Positions 15,601 to 17,161 of a DNA stretch of 17,161 nucleotides are shown here, piece by piece (within the stretch, counting starts at the first letter, position 1; the number at the start of each line of letters is the position of its first letter). Source of the stretch: CAZGTQ01 sp964528575 (lineage in GTDB: Bacteria > Planctomycetota > UBA1135 > GCA-002686595); the NCBI GenBank assembly GCA_964528575.1, contig CAZGTQ010000434.1, positions 1-17,161 of the forward strand, in the 5' to 3' direction. The notes beneath the pieces were generated by a model. The model ran no database searches and was not told the origin of the DNA. It saw only the letters and a list, made by a program, of their open reading frames with translations. The position numbers and the translations under genes were made by a program.

Positions 15601-16940
15601 CGGTCGGCACGTTCAACGTGCGCGTGCTCTCGGGGGCGCAGATCACGTTCACGAACGCGTCCGGCAACTTCGCGGGTCCCGCCTTCGAGCAGGATCCGTT
15701 CAACCTGGTCGAGTGGAACGTCGAGGAGACGACGCTGGCGAGCTACACGGCGACGCCGGCCGCGGACGCGATCACGCTCGACTGGACGACGAGCCTCGAA
15801 GCCGACGTGCTCGAGTTCTCGGTCCAGCGTTCGACGAGCCCGAGCGGTCCGTTCGCTGAGATCGCCGTCATCCCCGCGGTCGGCCCCAGCGCCTACCAGC
15901 ACGTCGACACGACGGTCACGCCGCAGATCCCCTACTACTACGATCTCGTCGAGCGCAAGTCGTTCGGGCCCGAGAACGTCCTCGGCCAGGACAGCGCCGT
16001 CGCGTGGAGCGCGATCGTTCTTCCGACGAACTTCCTGACGGTCGGCGGCTCGGGCTCGTTCGCGACGCTCCAGGCCGCGATCAACGCGATCTCCGGTCCG
16101 CTGCCGGTGATCACGGTGGCGACGGGCACCTACGCGCCGTTCACGTTGGGCGCGGGCCGCGGCAAGCTGCGCATCCTCGCCGACGGCTCCGGTCCCGTGA
16201 CGATCGACACGACGTCCGCAGCGGTGCTCGTCCAGAACCTCGGCGCGACGGACTCGCTGGAGATGAGCGACTTCACGATCGGCGACCCGCTGTCGCCGAA
16301 CGCGGGGATCGTCGTCTCCAACTGCGTCGGCGTGGTGGTGCTCGACGAGCTCGTCGTGCACGGCGGCACGGGCCAGCCCGGCATCCATGTCGACGGCTCG
16401 GCCCGCACGGCGATCCAGCGCACGGACGCCGACGGGACGCCGGGACTGCTCGTCGACAACGGCTCGTCCGTCGTCGCGAGCAACGGCACGACCGACGAGT
16501 ACGAGGTGCTTGGCCTCTCGACGCTGCGCACGGCGCAGCTAGGCGGCACGAGCTCGACGGAGGCCGGCTCGACGCTGATCCCGTTCTCGGGCGCGGCGGC
16601 AGACCTCGACGTGCCGGAGTTCGTGTCGCTCGGCCAGACGTTCCCCGCGACGTTCAGCGGCGAGCCGGGCCACGCGTACGTCCTCGTCCTCGCGGGCGAC
16701 CTCGGCTGGCTCCCGCTGACCACGCCGTGGGAGATGATCGGCGTGTTCAACTTCCTGGGCGCGATCACGCTGAACACCGGCCTGCTCGACGGGACCGGCC
16801 AGTCGTCGACCCCGATCTTCTTCCCGGGCGACGGCAAGTTCTTCGGCAAGCCGTTCGTCCTCACGATGGTGGCGGTCAAGCTGACGCCGCCCTTCCGCTT
16901 CCGCTGGGGCAACGTCGCGACGATCATCCCCGTGAACTGA
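9669..16940 (+). CDS. Giant secreted beta-helix repeat protein (2423 residues)
   Basis: Probably a surface or extracellular adhesin-like or structural protein; the exact role is unknown. From TTG 9669 it has a signal peptide (MKADLFACFLALCLFGAATEA, cleavage near residue 21). A Trp-rich opening follows, TTWTGALSTSWSVPGNW, resembling the WTG..S..W....NW start common in secreted repeat proteins of Bacteroidota and others. Residues about 115-1845 carry eight periods of a ~209-residue repeat rich in Gly, Thr, Ser, Val and Asp, typical of a beta-solenoid. A transition region of further beta-strand sequence follows. About 2023-2105 resembles a fibronectin-III domain (YTATPAADAITLDW to PYYYDLVE). About 2122-2296 resembles a pectate-lyase-like right-handed helix (GSGSFATLQAAINAI). 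The last ~105 residues form another beta domain ending IIPVN. I see no LPXTG, PEP-CTERM, autotransporter barrel or type IX signal. The frame upstream of 9669 overlaps the flippase gene and is not used. Confidence 0.92.
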   Translation: MKADLFACFLALCLFGAATEAQTTWTGALSTSWSVPGNWDTLVVPTGTTDVIIAPAANQPSSFLVNPVCDDLTIQAGATLGLSGGFDLRVNGNLQIDGSLTVSSPTSQIEVTGNWTNDGAFSNGSSTVEFSGTGSVGGTSATTFNNLLVSGGARTLAVPIDVAVDVTIEGGATLDIGVNDHVVAGNWTSSAGGAVSGSGAIELAGNGLLTTGANSLPNVLVSAGVRAINTSSIAGDLAMTGGQIQILDSVTLSVGGNATLSGGTLGWDSFFGGAEVLDVDGDVTITAAAGNTSADSVLRCAGNWSSTSAFAPANGTVELDGGTAASVGGASPTFAHLRVVSGTKSVTAATKVANLTIESGGTLNASAALDVDGSVTLGATGAWGLGSSNHTVGGNWSSTGGSATGTGAVVFDGAGSLSTGGGSISNAVISAGTRTVVSSAISGNFSMLGGALEILDGQVLTVAGDLSLSVGTVSILGGTAGVEAIDVEGDVSITASAGTFSDEAQIRCAGNWSSSSAFQPADGLVRLDGGTVATVGGAGATFPDLNIESGTKTVVTPVTIQGNFTLFAGSTLDSDAAMDFDGNVTIGNATSAWDIGSSTHTIAGNFLALGGSALGTGTLELDGTGSLTSAGGDVSNMLVSAGTRTLLGTGGPFIFDVLGDLDMTGGELVLADNTAMRVGGDMSLTGGTLGFTDLGGGAEVLDVAGNVVLTATPGTMSANSAIFCAGDWSSDAAWTPSAGTVVLDPAVASTVGGAGTTFNSLRVASGTVTVSAAAAIVGDLTVDSGATLDTDAPLDIDGAVTLGDITAAWDVGASTHTVGGAYVSAGASASGAGKLLFDGAGGLNAGGASLPHVELASGARSAFSGTIAGDLTLSGGTLTIEADQTLHVTGNAALSSGTLAWATTGGTEVLDVDGDVTIAASAGATSAGSIVRCGGDWSSDATFAPALGTVELDGGSVATVGGTGPIFASLRVVSGTKTLLSAAAVTGDLAVDSGATLDANAALDVDGSVSLGATATLDVGGLTHTVAGDWTSAGGSAIGSGTLELDGPGVLATSTGSVPNVLLTAGLREVDDTHVTGDLELAGGELRVRNDQTLVVDGDATFAAGTLSWHATPDGTPEVIDVEGNVTATAAAGSTSADSELYAAGDWTSDGAFAPAAGTVYLDGSSPSLVDGTGITLARLVVRNNGRALLNTANAGELLVEAGATLQMLADLTVSGGATVAGGTLALGPQTISVEEDFTASDGGSSVTGTGLVRLTGTGTLSTGANSVPAVDVTGGQRAALDSVVAGNLTLSGGLLRIGDNQTLTVGGNASLSVLATLAFDDTSGGLETLDVAGTVVASATVVDATANTRIHCAGNWTSFSTFAPSDGLVVFDGGTTTTVGGPGVNLPDVLVASGTKTLTSALSADRLEVSSGAALIANAAANVDGDVVLGDGSASFDLGGLTHLVLGSWVSAGASATNGTVEFDGSGQLDTGGGSIANVAVSAGTRSVLASTVGGLLEMTAGELSIDDDQTLTVGGNADLSGGVLSFIDNGGGAETLDVAGHATISASAGTTSANTVIAVAGDWTSSASFAPAAGTVVLDGGTVASIDGSGIDLADLVIESGTKTLDAAATVANLTVQTGAALVTNATLDVDGAVTLGDGTASWDLGGGTHTVAGDWTSGGASATNGTVELDGPGVLVTGGGSIANARIAAGVRAASSGQIDGLLEMTGGGLTILADQTLAVGGNALLTSGVLSWAPVAGGLDEVLDVEGDVVCSASIGTVSSSSVLRCAGDWSSNVSFAPTAGRVVLDGAGTTSVAGLAPGFDPTFFQLVMRNGTRRSTSDHVLDVETFTIETTGAYEIEGATVTVPGTSILVSGTLALGTSGVLELGPTVALLTSATGTLSLVGTPANPAVITGSGGGGYLLTIDGDLVAGNFRFEQMGAAGIVVSNGATIGASPNDMRSGAFSTPSSAAGSVMLDIRRNSPTEFRYVAFEDPGAVGTFNVRVLSGAQITFTNASGNFAGPAFEQDPFNLVEWNVEETTLASYTATPAADAITLDWTTSLEADVLEFSVQRSTSPSGPFAEIAVIPAVGPSAYQHVDTTVTPQIPYYYDLVERKSFGPENVLGQDSAVAWSAIVLPTNFLTVGGSGSFATLQAAINAISGPLPVITVATGTYAPFTLGAGRGKLRILADGSGPVTIDTTSAAVLVQNLGATDSLEMSDFTIGDPLSPNAGIVVSNCVGVVVLDELVVHGGTGQPGIHVDGSARTAIQRTDADGTPGLLVDNGSSVVASNGTTDEYEVLGLSTLRTAQLGGTSSTEAGSTLIPFSGAAADLDVPEFVSLGQTFPATFSGEPGHAYVLVLAGDLGWLPLTTPWEMIGVFNFLGAITLNTGLLDGTGQSSTPIFFPGDGKFFGKPFVLTMVAVKLTPPFRFRWGNVATIIPVN
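10011..15200 (+). repeat. Eight-period ~627-bp protein-coding tandem repeat
   Basis: The codon for the Trp in the recurring AG(N/D)W(S/T)S motif falls at 10011, 10578, 11202, 11850, 12477, 13107, 13737, 14361 and 14988. Spacings are 567, 624, 648, 627, 630, 630, 624 and 627 bp, all multiples of three. Each unit runs through GTVxLDGG, SGTKT, (S)GATLD, LDVDGxVTLG, THTVAG, LELDGxG, SAGTR, GGxLxI, QTLTVGGN and EVLDVDGDVTI before the next AG(N/D)W. Copies are diverged but keep short identical stretches; for example 10491-10523 and 12390-12422 match over 33 bp. The ninth copy breaks off into non-repeat beta sequence around 15200. Confidence 0.92.
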
Positions 16941-16977
16941 TCTGAGCCTGGACTGCTGATTCCCCCAGCACTCTCCG

Positions 16978-17018
16978 GAGGGCCGGCACGCCGCGAGCGC
17001 GCCGGCCCTCTCGCTTTT
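16978..17018 (+). terminator. Intrinsic terminator of the giant gene
   Basis: A perfect 10-bp stem (GAGGGCCGGC at 16978-16987 with GCCGGCCCTC at 17001-17010) has a 13-nt loop. It is followed by TCGCTTTTC containing T4 at 17014-17017. It lies 37 bp after the stop codon of the giant gene and is in the right orientation. The T-run is short and interrupted, but the stem is strong. Confidence 0.75.
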
Positions 17019-17038
17019 CGGGCTCGGACGCCTCGTGC

Positions 17039-17105
17039 TCCTGGATCCGAAGTTCCGCGCCACCGCCGGCGCCGGCGGCGGTGGCGAGGAACGTCGGATC
17101 CAGGA
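17039..17105. repeat. Long near-perfect inverted repeat (30-bp arms)
   Basis: Left arm 17039-17068 and right arm 17076-17105 pair at 28 of 30 positions (mismatches at 17051/17093 and 17057/17087) around a 7-nt centre. The outer 12 bp (TCCTGGATCCGA) and an inner 10 bp are perfect. No T-run follows on either strand. No second copy of the arm was seen in the window. It is separate from the terminator just upstream. Confidence 0.85.
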
Positions 17106-17108
17106 CAC

Positions 17109-17114
17109 TATACT
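17109..17114 (+). promoter_or_regulatory. Possible -10 box at the window edge
   Basis: TATACT matches five of six -10 consensus bases and sits in an unusually A+T-rich patch right after the long inverted repeat. No good -35 box lies 16-18 bp upstream, where the inverted repeat arm is. No coding start is certain before the window ends: GTG 17123 opens only six codons before TAA at 17141. Confidence 0.25.
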
Positions 17115-17161
17115 ACGCCGCCGTGAGGATAGGCATCGATTAACGGCCGGCGCGCGTGAAC

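Noticed and set aside
9554..16388. Very long minus-strand frames (1727 and 2247 codons) and a plus-strand frame at 11867-15397 over the giant gene
   Set aside because: They mirror the repeat region in wrong frames. The true frame has a signal peptide, a ribosome-binding site, conserved beta motifs and a terminator just after its stop. The others are Arg/Pro/Ser-rich without such signals.
17123..17143. GTG-started frame reading VRIGID then TAA
   Set aside because: Six codons are too short to call a gene, and the window ends 18 bp later. A frameshift or a start further on cannot be judged.

Overview
This is a very G+C-rich bacterial window with nine recognisable protein-coding genes, one gene remnant, and several repeat or hairpin elements. 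No rRNA, tRNA, insertion sequence, phage gene or CRISPR array was seen. The mix of a histidine-utilisation pair, a membrane-anchored carboxypeptidase-regulatory-like protein and a giant secreted beta-helix repeat protein would fit Planctomycetota or a similar deep-branching, free-living Gram-negative lineage. That assignment is inference from gene style, because no marker gene is present.

Region 1 (1-3433) is a hut locus on the minus strand: hutH (histidine ammonia-lyase) followed by hutU (urocanate hydratase, cut by the window edge). Together they convert histidine to urocanate and then to imidazolonepropionate. A small GNAT acetyltransferase gene sits between them on the opposite strand with almost no spacing, so any hutH-hutU transcript must be antisense to it. 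A plausible sigma70-type promoter lies just before hutH.

Region 2 (3446-6898, minus strand) holds, in direction of transcription, a RimJ/RimL-type GNAT with a pentapeptide-repeat tail, a 622-residue membrane-anchored protein with carboxypeptidase-regulatory-like domains, a small exported protein of unknown function, and a remnant. The remnant duplicates the last ~36 codons of the 622-residue protein.

Region 3 (7062-9453, plus strand) is a tight pair. A divergent isocitrate/isopropylmalate dehydrogenase-family enzyme is followed by a Wzx-like polysaccharide flippase. The flippase frame has no ATG, GTG or TTG near its N-terminus and appears to start at a CTG behind a strong Shine-Dalgarno sequence that overlaps the upstream stop codon.

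Region 4 (9454-17161, plus strand) is dominated by one gene of 2423 codons. It starts with TTG and a signal peptide, carries eight periods of a ~209-residue repeat, and then has a fibronectin-III-like segment, a pectate-lyase-like beta-helix and a C-terminal beta domain. An intrinsic terminator follows it, then a separate 67-bp near-perfect inverted repeat and a -10-like box at the window edge.

The most unusual items are the giant repeat protein with a periodic cysteine, the CTG start, the antisense gene inside the hut pair, the duplicated gene tail and the terminal long inverted repeat. I do not see a clearly new multi-gene system.
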